Shown piece by piece: positions 17,838 to 26,529 of a DNA stretch of 64,000 nucleotides. How positions within the stretch are numbered: the stretch's first letter is position 1; every line of letters begins with the position of its first letter. Below the pieces are notes generated by a model. That model did not search any database. It had not been told where the DNA came from and worked only from the letters and a program-made list of their open reading frames with translations. A program made the position numbers and the translations under genes. The DNA is from Bacteroides sp. OM05-12. Lineage in GTDB: Bacteria; Bacteroidota; Bacteroidia; Bacteroidales; Bacteroidaceae. Location of the stretch: assembly GCF_003438995.1 (NCBI RefSeq), contig NZ_QSUN01000004.1, positions 62,001 through 126,000 on the forward strand, written 5' to 3'.

Positions 17838-18030
17838 CTTTCAATCCTTCAGGTATAGCATTTCACCACTGACATACAGTTAGTTATCCTGAACCTTTAT
17901 TCTATAAAAAGTTCAGCCAACCCCAAAGCATCAGTAGGAAAAATCAGCTTTGAGAAAACATGCTGAAGGATTCCATCATTCAGGATAACCAATTAACTAT
18001 CAATATCAAACAGCCCGACTGAAGGATGAA
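17838..18030. repeat. Family 2 nested inverted repeat, copy 1
   Basis: Outer arms TTCAATCCTTCAG (17840-17852) and CTGAAGGATGAA (18019-18030); inner arms GTTATCCTGAA (17883-17893) and TTCAGGATAAC (17979-17989). The segment CTGAAGGATTCCATC just before the inner right arm is shared with the copies at 32434 and 46250. Each copy is about 170-190 bp and follows a family 1 repeat. Confidence 0.8.
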
Positions 18031-18108
18031 GGTCATAGGCAGTAGTTACTCTGAGAGCAGGAAAAAAAGGAGATATTGAGCCCTATCGATATAAACTATC
18101 TTTGATAT

Positions 18109-18155
18109 AAAGAAAACGTCCTTACAAAACACTTAATTGTAAGGACGTTTTCTTT
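18109..18155. terminator. Strong bidirectional terminator hairpin after the PepSY gene
   Basis: Perfect 19-bp arms (18109-18127 and 18137-18155; AAAGAAAACGTCCTTACAA and its complement) with a 9-nt loop. T-runs lie at the stem end on both strands. The right arm overlaps the stop codon of the PepSY gene at 18154 by two bases. Confidence 0.8.
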
Positions 18156-19308
18156 AAATATTACCTATTATCCGAATTTTCCTGCGCTTTTGTCTCCATT
18201 TACGAATCCATAAATAGTAGCCGGTAATCGGCAATGCCGCACCTATCAGAGAAGCAATAAATGCCAATATCCGGGTAAACAGTCCACCCCAACTTCCTAC
18301 GTGCACAGAATAAATCCATCCACGAATCTTATCGGAATTATCCAACTCCTTATATAAAACAGTTTCTGTAATTTCACCTGTACGAGGGTTATATTTATAT
18401 TGATCCGAAGCACGCTGATTGCCTAACCTATTAAAAGAAACACTTGCAGAGCCTTTTGAAACAGTGATTTGCCGGAAGCCGGGATTTTGTTCGGAAAGTT
18501 GTTCGTATACCCGTTGCCAATTAGCATACGGAGAATGCTTTTCGCCTCCTCTCCCGTTTCTCTTCCCGTTTTCCCTACTCTTATCATCTGCTTTTCCGCC
18601 ATGCGCATTGTTTTGTTGCATTTCCACACCGAATACTTTGTAAAATCCGGCACGATACCAAGGGAAAGACCATGTCAACCCTGTCAAAGCCATAACCAAC
18701 AGCAGGACAAGGGCATACATACCACCCGCTACATGCAAGTCGTACCAAAAGCGCTTCCATCCTTTGTTTGTCGCTATCTTCAAACGATTCTTCAATACCT
18801 TCCTTGTTCTCGGCCACCAAATGACAATACCCGATATAAGTACAAATACAAACATCAATGTACTGACACCCACAATCAGCTTACCCACAAAAACACTACT
18901 ATCCGGTTTCATGCTATCCAACAGCCAACGATGCATCCGGAACATGAAAGTAAAGAACGGCGCCCGTTCATACTTCCCTTTTATCTCACCCGTATATTGG
19001 TCTATGTAAACAGAGGCACGGCGGGGTTTGGACAGGTTTACCTGGTAAGCACGTTCCGGATCAGACGAAACAGTGATACCCGTCACGGAAACACTATCCG
19101 GCAAAGTTTCCGCCACCCTAGCCGCTAATTGCTCCATCGGCAAGGGGGCTGCCTCAACTTTCTCTACATAATAAAAATCATGGCGACATAACTCCATCAC
19201 TTCTTTCTCGAAAACCAACGCCGCTCCGGAAAGGCAAATAAGCGTAATTATCAATCCGAAAGGAATAGAAAGCCACAAATGTATCTTACGGAATATCTTT
19301 TTCATCAT
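18154..19308 (-). CDS. xusC: PepSY-associated TM protein, XusC-like inner-membrane component of iron uptake
   Basis: Inner-membrane protein of the PepSY-TM family with four main helices: about 10-32 (LWLSIPFGLIITLICLSGAA), about 140-165, about 190-212 and near the C-terminus (LAFIASLIGAALPITGYYLW). Periplasmic PepSY-like domains lie between them (VSSDPERAYQVNLSKP, SVYIDQYTGEIKGKYE). Conserved His residues near helix ends (MHRWLLD, DLHVAGGMYA, VHVGSWGG) may hold heme, as proposed for ferric reductase-like members. As third gene after a TonB receptor and a DUF4374 lipoprotein it matches XusC of the Bacteroides xenosiderophore system. ATG at 19308 or 19305 is preferred over 19320. The terminator at 18109 ends the operon. 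Confidence 0.85.
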   Translation of the reverse strand: MMKKIFRKIHLWLSIPFGLIITLICLSGAALVFEKEVMELCRHDFYYVEKVEAAPLPMEQLAARVAETLPDSVSVTGITVSSDPERAYQVNLSKPRRASVYIDQYTGEIKGKYERAPFFTFMFRMHRWLLDSMKPDSSVFVGKLIVGVSTLMFVFVLISGIVIWWPRTRKVLKNRLKIATNKGWKRFWYDLHVAGGMYALVLLLVMALTGLTWSFPWYRAGFYKVFGVEMQQNNAHGGKADDKSRENGKRNGRGGEKHSPYANWQRVYEQLSEQNPGFRQITVSKGSASVSFNRLGNQRASDQYKYNPRTGEITETVLYKELDNSDKIRGWIYSVHVGSWGGLFTRILAFIASLIGAALPITGYYLWIRKWRQKRRKIRIIGNI

Positions 19309-19348
19309 ACCGACAGGCACTTTATTTATATTATATGATACTACTTCT

Positions 19349-20779
19349 TTATTTTATCAAAGCAACTTTACCTACGGTAGACACATCATCAGCCTCTACA
19401 ACCAAGCCCTTAACAGCTTCACCGGTCTGAGGATTAATCTTATAGAAAGTCGGTTTGGCACCATCTTCGGTTGTCAATACGGTTATATAGAAATGATTGC
19501 CTTCAAGATATGGAGAGTCACCGAAAGAAGAGATGATGCTTGTATCCGGCAATCCTTGAATCTTAATCAGTTTTTTCTCCGATGCTTTAAAGATAACCAT
19601 TTCATTAGCCGGTGCACTCGTACCCAACTCTGTCACCTGCTCTATGCTGCAACCGTAATTGTTAAGCAGGAAATAGTCACCTCCCACATGCCAGCAACGG
19701 AACAGAGGATGCCCGGTAGCACCTTCCATTGTCTCAAGATTGCAATAGTATCCATCAAAATCAGTAGCACCCTTCGGTATGCGAACCACCCCCGAAGGCA
19801 ATGTACCTTTTGCCCTCTTCAATCCGGTTGATGCATCGTCGGTAGTCGTACGGCCATAACCACCGGAAAAAGCATAGATATTACCATCATCGTCACTCCA
19901 GATAGTCTGATAATACTGTGAACGCAGACGACCACAAGCAAAACCAATCTTGTTGGTACGGGCAATAACCGGTGTTCCATCAAAGTTGTCTCCGCTATAA
20001 ATTGCGATGAAAGCCGAATCCGGAATCTGCGTAGAAGGAATCTGACCCGGCGTATACGCACCACTACCGCTACCTCCTTGCTTTTTAGCAACATAATCCT
20101 GATTAAGGACACGTTCCGGCCAGGTGTTTACACCATAATGACTCATTCCCATCGGAATTATAGATGTATAGAGTTTGCCGTTGGCCTCCACGAAACCTGC
20201 CATAGTGACCTTTTCACCATTTCCCAAGTAATTTTCGGCCAAGATGTCCTTTGTATTCGTTGAAGTCGTTCCATCATTGGCATTCAAATAATTGAAAAGA
20301 AATCCCTGCGCCACATTGCCCTGTGCATCCTTTATCTTCGTATCTCCGGTAGAAACGGTGATTACATTTTCTCCCCATTTCCCATAAGAAGTAATGCGCT
20401 GGAATGAATAACCATATTTCTTTTGAGGTACATTATCGGCATCCAGGAAATAGCATCCACCGGTTCCGTTACTACCTTTATTATAGGTAAGGCCGAAAAA
20501 GTAGTTTTCGTCATAGAATACCCAGTAAGTAATCTCATCTTCAAATTCTTTACCGCTACCGTATACGGAAATCTCGCCTCCGTCCAAAGACTCGGCAGTC
20601 AGCAGATATGAAGTGGAATTATCACTGCTGCCGGCCGATGCCGGAATCACATAGTTGCCTTTAAACGTGTTACGACCGTCATCGAAAGAGTTTCCTTTCT
20701 CATCGTCGCAGGAAGTCAATAATACACCACCCACACACAAAACCGCTGCAAAACCAAATAACAAATGTTTCTTATTCAT
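19349..20779 (-). CDS. xusB: DUF4374 surface lipoprotein, XusB-like siderophore-binding partner
   Basis: Lipoprotein of 476 aa: signal peptide ending LLTSC, with CDDEK after the cleavage site, an acidic stretch of the type that sends Bacteroidetes lipoproteins to the cell surface. The rest is beta-rich, with propeller-like strands ([55 protein letters not shown]), as in DUF4374. In B. thetaiotaomicron, XusB binds ferric catecholate siderophores such as enterobactin and works with the XusA receptor. The ATG at 20779 is chosen because the signal peptide starts there. The gene lies 53 bp after the receptor gene and 40 bp before the PepSY gene. Confidence 0.85.
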   Translation of the reverse strand: MNKKHLLFGFAAVLCVGGVLLTSCDDEKGNSFDDGRNTFKGNYVIPASAGSSDNSTSYLLTAESLDGGEISVYGSGKEFEDEITYWVFYDENYFFGLTYNKGSNGTGGCYFLDADNVPQKKYGYSFQRITSYGKWGENVITVSTGDTKIKDAQGNVAQGFLFNYLNANDGTTSTNTKDILAENYLGNGEKVTMAGFVEANGKLYTSIIPMGMSHYGVNTWPERVLNQDYVAKKQGGSGSGAYTPGQIPSTQIPDSAFIAIYSGDNFDGTPVIARTNKIGFACGRLRSQYYQTIWSDDDGNIYAFSGGYGRTTTDDASTGLKRAKGTLPSGVVRIPKGATDFDGYYCNLETMEGATGHPLFRCWHVGGDYFLLNNYGCSIEQVTELGTSAPANEMVIFKASEKKLIKIQGLPDTSIISSFGDSPYLEGNHFYITVLTTEDGAKPTFYKINPQTGEAVKGLVVEADDVSTVGKVALIK

Positions 20780-20832
20780 ACTATTTCTAATTATATTTAT
20801 ACATTCAACTAAAGAATTGTCCATTTACTCTA

Positions 20833-23223
20833 TCAACGTCCGAAATAAACCCGCACCTTACCATAAAAGGCACGACCGGCTTTCTGCAAACTAAAATTAT
20901 CATACAACTTGGCATCTGTAAGATTCCGGCACTCGAAGGATACGTTATACCGACCGTTCTTTATACTATATCCTACCGAAAGGTTATGGGAGAATTGTTC
21001 GGGGACACGGATTTTAGTGGAAGAATCCCCCATTTTCTCCCAATACAGAGGAAACGCATGCTGATAATAACTATCCCACCCCACTGTCAGCACATTTCCT
21101 TTCACAAAAAGGTCATGCCAATAAAAGTTAACATCAAAGTTGGCATACATATAAGGTTGATTCGGCATACGTTGTCCGTAAACCAAAGAATTCTGTCCGG
21201 ACCCTTGGGCGCGTTTCTTCTCTTTATCACGTGCGTCCAACTGATTAAATGTACCACCGATATTAAACCAGCGACTATAACTATAACGCAAAGAGACATT
21301 GAACCCTTTCGTCACCACCCGACCATGATTTTCATAATATCCATAACTGGAGCCTCCCACAGTAGAAAGACCACGCACAATATAATCGTTCGTATTACGG
21401 TAAATCAGAGTACCGTCCGCATACACTCCGTGCTTTCCGAATTGTTTATTATAGCTGATATTGAAATTCAGGTTATCACTGCGTTCCGGTTTCAGGTTTG
21501 CCCTGCCCGCTTCCAAATCACCATCACCGAAAAGTTCGTTCGAGCTCGGTAAGCGCAACGCCTTTTCATACGAGAGTTTCAGCTGTATATCTTTCAGAAG
21601 AAAATAAGTACCGGCAATTCCGTAACCGAATGAATGAACATCCCGTTTCACATAGTCGGTGCTCCCATTATCATTTAACTGTACGTTTCCCTCGCTATGC
21701 GAATTATAATATTTCCCGAAAGCTGAAAGATTCCAACGTTCCGAAGGCATCAGACGATAAGAAAGACCGGTTATATTCTTGCGGGTTTTAGTCGGGACAT
21801 CAAAATCCTCCAGTTTCGAGTTTGTCTCAATCAGACTTCGACCGGTACGTTCAAACGAATTAAACACATGATTCAGGATAAACGAATGAATATTGCCGAT
21901 TCGATAAGCAGCTGTAAACGTTGCATTCCAATTCTTGTTTTTCTGTTCACTGTATTGATTGGACTGTTCTCCCGCTGTTTTCCTGGGAATACGATCACCA
22001 TACCAGTTATATTTCCACATCGCCGTATCCACATTCGTAGTGAGATTATGATTATAGTTGGCAGTTACGGTAACATCCAGACCTTTGGTAAACAAGTCTT
22101 TCTTAGTATATTCCAAAGAAGGTACAAACGAATGACCGTAACGGTGTTTCTCTCCGAATACAATTCTCTGATAAACCCCGGTTTGTATATCCTTGTAGAA
22201 ATGGGAGTAGGCAAAACTAAAGAACAGACGGTCTGCCCATGATTTGCCCGCCAAACCGATTTTTCCGATCACAGCTTCGTTATGGAAAGTATCATTAAAA
22301 CGCTTTACACGGCGGATAAGAGTCTCGTCTTGTGTAGAAGTATTGTTCTCATGGTTAAACTCTTCCACCCAATTATCAACATAATAATTATTATCCGAAT
22401 AGTTTTGATAAGCATTTATCTCGTATGTAAAACCATTCTTAAATGATTGCCCGAAGTTTATATATGACTTGTGGGTATTAAAAGACCCATAGGAATAAGA
22501 AGCATCCAAAAACCAGTTACGCCTTTGCTTATTGGTAACGATATTGATGACACCTCCCAAGGCATCCGTACCGAAACCAACCGGAACCACCCCTTTATAA
22601 ACTTCGATGCGTTCGGCAAAGTTGACCGGGATATTATTCAAATCGAATGCTGTACCGGCTCCTTCCTGTGGTACTCCGTCAATAAATACCTTGACATGCT
22701 TTCCGCTGAACCCGTCTAACATGAGTTGCATATCCGAACCTACGCCGCCGGACTCACGAAGTTTCATTCCCGGCAACTTTTGAAGGGCTTCGCTCAAATT
22801 CTTCGTCGTATTCTGCAACTCCTTCGTATCCACAGCTACGGCGTTGAATGCGGAACGTTTTACCCGACTGATACCCGTAGAGACAACCGTCACTTCGTCC
22901 AACTGGTGTGTCTCCGGACTTATCGTTATATTCAGTTTCAGTCTTTGCCCATCTACCAAGGTTACCGCTTGCTCTACAGTTTTATAGCCAATCGCCGAAA
23001 CTACCAACAGATAGTTACCCGCAGGTGCAGCAACATGGTAAAGTCCCTCTTGATTGGTAATGCCTCCATAGTTAGTTCCTTTCAAGTGAACCGTTGCAAA
23101 GTCTACTATCTCTTTCTCGGTAGAAATAATTCTACCGGAAACCATAGTCCCTCCAAATCTATGTGCAGATACGGAAACAGTAAAAAGAAACAGGAATAAT
23201 AAAAAGAATGAATATGTTTTCAA
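20833..23223 (-). CDS. xusA: TonB-dependent outer-membrane receptor, XusA-like
   Basis: Outer-membrane importer, 796 aa: signal peptide (about 1-20), carboxypeptidase-regulatory-like domain (about 28-110, GGITNQEGLYHVAAPAGNYL), plug domain (about 115-230, LQKLPGMKLRESGGVGSD, RIEVYKGVVPVGFGTDALGG) and a 22-strand barrel ending in the aromatic pattern KVRVYFGR. It is not SusC-like: there is no SusD partner and the length is that of siderophore receptors. Gene order receptor, DUF4374, PepSY is the xusABC arrangement, used for taking iron from foreign siderophores. Iron-responsive control is expected from the family, but no Fur box was identified. Confidence 0.88.
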   Translation of the reverse strand: MKTYSFFLLFLFLFTVSVSAHRFGGTMVSGRIISTEKEIVDFATVHLKGTNYGGITNQEGLYHVAAPAGNYLLVVSAIGYKTVEQAVTLVDGQRLKLNITISPETHQLDEVTVVSTGISRVKRSAFNAVAVDTKELQNTTKNLSEALQKLPGMKLRESGGVGSDMQLMLDGFSGKHVKVFIDGVPQEGAGTAFDLNNIPVNFAERIEVYKGVVPVGFGTDALGGVINIVTNKQRRNWFLDASYSYGSFNTHKSYINFGQSFKNGFTYEINAYQNYSDNNYYVDNWVEEFNHENNTSTQDETLIRRVKRFNDTFHNEAVIGKIGLAGKSWADRLFFSFAYSHFYKDIQTGVYQRIVFGEKHRYGHSFVPSLEYTKKDLFTKGLDVTVTANYNHNLTTNVDTAMWKYNWYGDRIPRKTAGEQSNQYSEQKNKNWNATFTAAYRIGNIHSFILNHVFNSFERTGRSLIETNSKLEDFDVPTKTRKNITGLSYRLMPSERWNLSAFGKYYNSHSEGNVQLNDNGSTDYVKRDVHSFGYGIAGTYFLLKDIQLKLSYEKALRLPSSNELFGDGDLEAGRANLKPERSDNLNFNISYNKQFGKHGVYADGTLIYRNTNDYIVRGLSTVGGSSYGYYENHGRVVTKGFNVSLRYSYSRWFNIGGTFNQLDARDKEKKRAQGSGQNSLVYGQRMPNQPYMYANFDVNFYWHDLFVKGNVLTVGWDSYYQHAFPLYWEKMGDSSTKIRVPEQFSHNLSVGYSIKNGRYNVSFECRNLTDAKLYDNFSLQKAGRAFYGKVRVYFGR

Positions 23224-23257
23224 TTTGCAACAATTATTATATTACTAAACATCGATG

Positions 23258-23288
23258 CAAAGGTCTTCATAAAAAGAAAACAAATCAA
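23258..23288 (-). promoter_or_regulatory. Candidate promoter of the xus-like operon
   Basis: Minus-strand TTG (23288-23286), 20 bases, then GACCTTTG (23265-23258), one base off TAnnTTTG, 35 bp ahead of the receptor ATG. Confidence 0.45.
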
Positions 23289-23412
23289 TCACTAATTATA
23301 GGTAAAATAAACCACCGCATATTCGCTATAGTGATACGCGGCAATCCCCATTTATAGGGAATTTGCATTATATAATAAGGTTTACGAATAGTTCAGTCCG
23401 TCCCGACCGAAA

Positions 23413-23510
23413 ACGCCTAAGGGGGCGATGCTCTACGCCTAAGGGAGCGATGTCTTACGCTCAAGGGAGCGTTAGCTAACGCTCCCTTGAGCGTAAGACA
23501 TCGCTCCCTT
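23413..23510. repeat. Perfect 70-bp palindrome grown from 22-bp tandem units
   Basis: Positions 23441-23475 and 23476-23510 are exact reverse complements with no loop (35-bp arms, centre GTTAG|CTAAC). The left side continues as tandem 22-bp units starting at 23413, 23435 and 23457 (pattern ACGCYYAAGGGRGCGWTR). A degenerate family 1-like sequence (GTACGGTAGATTG, then TAAACAATAGGG) follows near 23567-23600. No gene is seen in the 421-bp gap 23224-23644. Confidence 0.85.
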
Positions 23511-23644
23511 GGACGATTGGAACATTTCCATACCGGATATAAAACCGTACTTACGCTTGAAGTTAACTGTACGGTAGATTGTCTATAAACAATAGGGTTG
23601 TGTCAAAACTAATCCGCGCCTAAAAGATAGGGAGTTAAGACTTT

Positions 23645-24481
23645 CTATTCCTTTGCCTCGCCGGAGTTACGTTCCTGTATTTTACGAGTTACAAATTCTA
23701 TTTTCAAATTAGCTTCTTTCATCTCTTTCTTTATGCCTTCAATAGAAGCCAGAATCTGCGCAAGATTATAAACTTCGGCCACAGCCAGGCGGTCGGAAGG
23801 AGACATGGTAGTCGTATAATTACGGTCGCCGAGATATTCCACTTTAATATTATTATCCTTATTAATCGTAATAAATCCGATAACATTACCGTCATCCCCC
23901 AACTTATAATCCGCTTTCTCCGTTTTCACCCCCAAATCGGATGTTTCATAAATATCCTTTGATACCGGAGTCTGCGCAAAACTGCCGTCTTTCACACTCA
24001 CTTTTACAGCCGTGTGATGAATATTGCCACTACCGCAATAAATAGAAGTCAAAGCCATTTGACCACGTTCATTGACCTGTGCGCGGAGATAAGTACGGTT
24101 GATGTTTTTCTCCACCGTTTGTGACGGATAAAAATAATTACCGATATCCTGATATGCCGTATCTTTCTCTAAAACATAGTTTCCTTTTATTGCCTCGAAC
24201 TCCTTTTCTTTCTGTTGCAACATACTGTCCAGATACGTCAATGTCTGCTGCTGTTCTTTAAGTTCCACCTGCTGCATTAATGCGATACCTTGTTTTCGGG
24301 CTTCGAATGCTTTCGGATAAAGCAGTTTGATGCTGTCGATCTGAAGTTTCGCCTCATTAAAATCTCCGCCGGCCAACGCCTCTTGTGCATTTTGCAGACG
24401 CAATTGTGCTTTCTTCTCACCACCGTCGTCACACGCCGTCAATAATAACAACGAAAAAACCAAAAGTCCAATTTTCTTCAT
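23645..24481 (-). CDS. Lipoprotein of unknown function with N-terminal helical region
   Basis: 278-aa lipoprotein: signal peptide MKKIGLLVFSLLLLTAC, lipidated Cys17 followed by DDGGE (acidic, so possibly surface-exposed). Residues about 22-105 are helical and Gln/Glu-rich (QNAQEALAGGDFNEAKLQ, QQVELKEQQQTLTYLDSMLQ), TPR- or coiled-coil-like. The middle is a beta-rich domain (NINRTYLRAQVNERGQMALT, IYCGSGNIHHTAVKVS), followed by a C-terminal helix (IEGIKKEMKEANLKIEFVTR). I do not recognise a named family. The ATG at 24481 opens the signal peptide; an in-frame ATG 48 bp upstream does not. It is divergent from the CCA gene. Confidence 0.8.
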   Translation of the reverse strand: MKKIGLLVFSLLLLTACDDGGEKKAQLRLQNAQEALAGGDFNEAKLQIDSIKLLYPKAFEARKQGIALMQQVELKEQQQTLTYLDSMLQQKEKEFEAIKGNYVLEKDTAYQDIGNYFYPSQTVEKNINRTYLRAQVNERGQMALTSIYCGSGNIHHTAVKVSVKDGSFAQTPVSKDIYETSDLGVKTEKADYKLGDDGNVIGFITINKDNNIKVEYLGDRNYTTTMSPSDRLAVAEVYNLAQILASIEGIKKEMKEANLKIEFVTRKIQERNSGEAKE

Positions 24482-24504
24482 ACCACAAATGTATTTAATA
24501 AACG

Positions 24505-24563
24505 CAAAAATACAATTTATTCCGCACACTTACCGATTACATCAATGAATTATTGTATTTTTG
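24505..24563. promoter_or_regulatory. Divergent promoter region between lipoprotein and cca genes
   Basis: A minus-strand -7-like TATTTTTG (24512-24505) serves the lipoprotein gene and a plus-strand TATTTTTG (24556-24563) serves cca. Neither has a clear -33 TTG at ideal spacing. Confidence 0.4.
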
Positions 24564-24605
24564 CACTCCCTTTTTATTAACAGGACACAGGGAAGCGGAC
24601 AGATT

Positions 24606-26033
24606 ATGGAGCAAGAGGAATTGAAAAAACACTTTGGTGACAAGATATTCAAACAAATTTCCGAGACAGCAGATAAACTTGGATTAGAATGTTATGTAGT
24701 GGGCGGATATGTACGTGACATATTTCTGAACCGTCCGTCCAAGGATATCGATGTTGTGGTAGTGGGCAGTGGAATCAAGATGGCAGAGACATTGGGTAAA
24801 CACCTTGGAAGAGGAGCCAAAGTTTCCGTATTTAAGAATTTCGGTACGGCGCAAGTCAAATACCACGATACGGAAGTGGAATTCGTAGGTGCCCGAAAAG
24901 AATCTTACTCACATGACTCCCGTAAGCCCGTTGTGGAAGACGGCACACTGGAGGATGACCAAAACCGTCGTGATTTCACCATCAACGCCCTTGCCGTATG
25001 CCTGAACAGTGCACGTTTCGGAGAGCTTGTCGATCCTTTCGGAGGAGTAGACGACCTGAAAGAGAAAGTTATCCGTACCCCGCTTGACCCGGACATCACA
25101 TTCAGTGACGACCCGCTTCGTATGATGCGCTGCATCCGTTTTGCCACACAACTTAACTTCTTTATCGAAGACGAAACATTTGCCGCCATCAGCAGAAATA
25201 AGGAACGGATCAATATTATTTCACGGGAGCGAATTGCCGATGAATTAAATAAGATACTTCTCTCCTCCCGTCCGTCCATTGGTTTCGTTCTACTGGACCA
25301 ATGCGGATTATTGGAACTTATCTTCCCTGAATTTGCCGCAATGCAAGGTGTGGAGACAAAGAACGGACACGCCCATAAGGACAACTTTTATCATACATTG
25401 GAAGTGGTAGACAATATCTCTGCCAAAACAGACAACCTTTGGCTACGTTGGGCTGCACTTTTACATGACATAGGAAAACCGTCCACCAAACGTTGGGAAC
25501 CACGTATCGGCTGGACATTCCACAATCATAACTTCATTGGCGAACGGATGATTCCCAATATTTTCCGTAAGATGAAACTGCCGATGAACGAGAAAATGAA
25601 ATACGTTCAAAAGCTCGTAGGGTTACACATGCGTCCGATTGTCTTGGCAGAAGACATCGTGACCGATTCGGCAGTACGCCGTCTGCTCTTTGACGCCGGA
25701 GATGATATTGACGATTTAATGATGCTTTGCGAAGCGGACATTACTTCAAAGAACCAGGCACGCAAACAAAAATTCCTGGATAATTTCCGTCTGGTCCGCC
25801 AGAAACTCAAGGACTTGGAAGAGAAAGACCGTATCCGCAATTTTCAGCCACCGGTAAGCGGAGAAGAAATCATGGAAGTATTCGGACTTCAGCCATGCCG
25901 TGAAATCGGTACGCTTAAAACCTCTATTAAAGATGCCATACTGGACGGTGTTATCCCCAATGAATATGAAGCCGCTTATAACTTTATGATGGAAAAGGCT
26001 GCAAAGATGGGGTTAAAGCCTGTCAACAACTAA
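24606..26033 (+). CDS. cca: CCA tRNA nucleotidyltransferase with HD domain
   Basis: Adds or repairs the 3' CCA end of tRNAs using CTP and ATP. The class II poly(A) polymerase/CCA head is clear: [20 protein letters not shown] with the catalytic DIDVVV aspartates (about residues 27-57), then [11 protein letters not shown] and [15 protein letters not shown]. An RNA-binding helical part and an HD phosphohydrolase-like domain follow ([28 protein letters not shown]). Length 475 aa is usual for the HD-containing Bacteroidetes enzyme. The ATG at 24606 ([10 protein letters not shown]) is preferred over the in-frame ATG at 24561. Housekeeping gene, not obviously linked to its neighbours. Confidence 0.94.
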   Translation: MEQEELKKHFGDKIFKQISETADKLGLECYVVGGYVRDIFLNRPSKDIDVVVVGSGIKMAETLGKHLGRGAKVSVFKNFGTAQVKYHDTEVEFVGARKESYSHDSRKPVVEDGTLEDDQNRRDFTINALAVCLNSARFGELVDPFGGVDDLKEKVIRTPLDPDITFSDDPLRMMRCIRFATQLNFFIEDETFAAISRNKERINIISRERIADELNKILLSSRPSIGFVLLDQCGLLELIFPEFAAMQGVETKNGHAHKDNFYHTLEVVDNISAKTDNLWLRWAALLHDIGKPSTKRWEPRIGWTFHNHNFIGERMIPNIFRKMKLPMNEKMKYVQKLVGLHMRPIVLAEDIVTDSAVRRLLFDAGDDIDDLMMLCEADITSKNQARKQKFLDNFRLVRQKLKDLEEKDRIRNFQPPVSGEEIMEVFGLQPCREIGTLKTSIKDAILDGVIPNEYEAAYNFMMEKAAKMGLKPVNN

Positions 26034-26076
26034 CTATACATAGGTATTAGGAGGATTAAAAACCCTACAACCAGGT

Positions 26077-26108
26077 ATTGTCTTCCTTTCCAGATTGCTC
26101 TACTTTTG
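26077..26108 (+). promoter_or_regulatory. Promoter 1 of the ten-gene receptor/ABC cluster
   Basis: ATTG (26077-26080), 20 bases, then TACTTTTG (26101-26108): an almost ideal Bacteroides -33/-7 pair. The predicted start site falls inside the palindrome at 26107-26128. Confidence 0.65.
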
Positions 26109-26128
26109 TACATTACAATTAATGTACA
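26107..26128. promoter_or_regulatory. Operator-like palindrome over the start site of promoter 1
   Basis: Perfect 9-bp arms TGTACATTA and TAATGTACA separated by CAAT. It overlaps the last two bases of the -7 box and covers the predicted transcription start, the usual place for a repressor site. The TACA/TGTA half-sites recall BlaI/MecI/CopY-type operators, but the regulator is not in the window. Confidence 0.6.
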
Positions 26129-26135
26129 CAGACTA

Positions 26136-26417
26136 ATGGTATTATTAAAGCAAACAAAGAAGAAGAGCAATCACAAGCACTTCACAAGAAACATTATTCT
26201 AGGGATTATTATACTCTGTACAGTTATTACCGTACTCATTCTCTCATGCACGTTTCACTCTTCCGAGGACATAGCCTGCAAGTGCCTCGACTGCATATTG
26301 AACAAAATAAGCGATGGCGATTACCTCTATAACCGTTATTTACCGATAGTCACTGTTTTTTGGATTATCATTATCTTTTTACCGATATATCTGTTCAAGC
26401 ACAAGAAACAAAAATGA
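26136..26417 (+). CDS. Small membrane protein of unknown function (93 aa)
   Basis: Starts at ATG 26136, directly after promoter 1 and its palindrome; an in-frame ATG at 26106 lies upstream of the likely transcript start. The product has a basic N-terminus (LLKQTKKKSNHKHFTRN), a first helix (IILGIIILCTVITVLILSCTF), a loop with four Cys-type residues (CTFHSSEDIACKCLDCIL), and a second helix (YLPIVTVFWIIIIFLPIYLF) before a lysine tail. Both termini should be cytoplasmic with the CxCxxC loop outside. No family is recognised. As first gene of the receptor/ABC cluster under an operator-like site it may be a metal-responsive or accessory membrane protein; this is inference. Confidence 0.6.
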   Translation: MVLLKQTKKKSNHKHFTRNIILGIIILCTVITVLILSCTFHSSEDIACKCLDCILNKISDGDYLYNRYLPIVTVFWIIIIFLPIYLFKHKKQK

Positions 26418-26477
26418 GATACCTATAAAGAGTGATTTTGCCACTGCTTTACAAATGAATATACTTATCTATGGTGA

Positions 26478-26508
26478 TTGTTATCCTAAAGGTTGACTAC
26501 TAACTTTG
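26478..26508 (+). promoter_or_regulatory. Promoter 2, ahead of the TonB receptor
   Basis: TTG (26478-26480), 20 bases, then TAACTTTG (26501-26508), a full match to the Bacteroides pattern. The leader before the receptor ATG at 26530 would be only about 15 nt. AACTT-TGC-AAGTT (26503-26515) is a weak dyad over the start site. Confidence 0.6.
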
Positions 26509-26529
26509 CAAGTTCAAAATGAAGAAAAA

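Noticed and set aside
17437..18153. Insertion sequence remnant
   Set aside because: Only inverted repeats are present; no transposase fragment, target duplication or long open frame was found.
23413..23478. Short CRISPR-like array (22-bp units)
   Set aside because: Units abut with no spacers and merge into a perfect palindrome; no cas gene is nearby.
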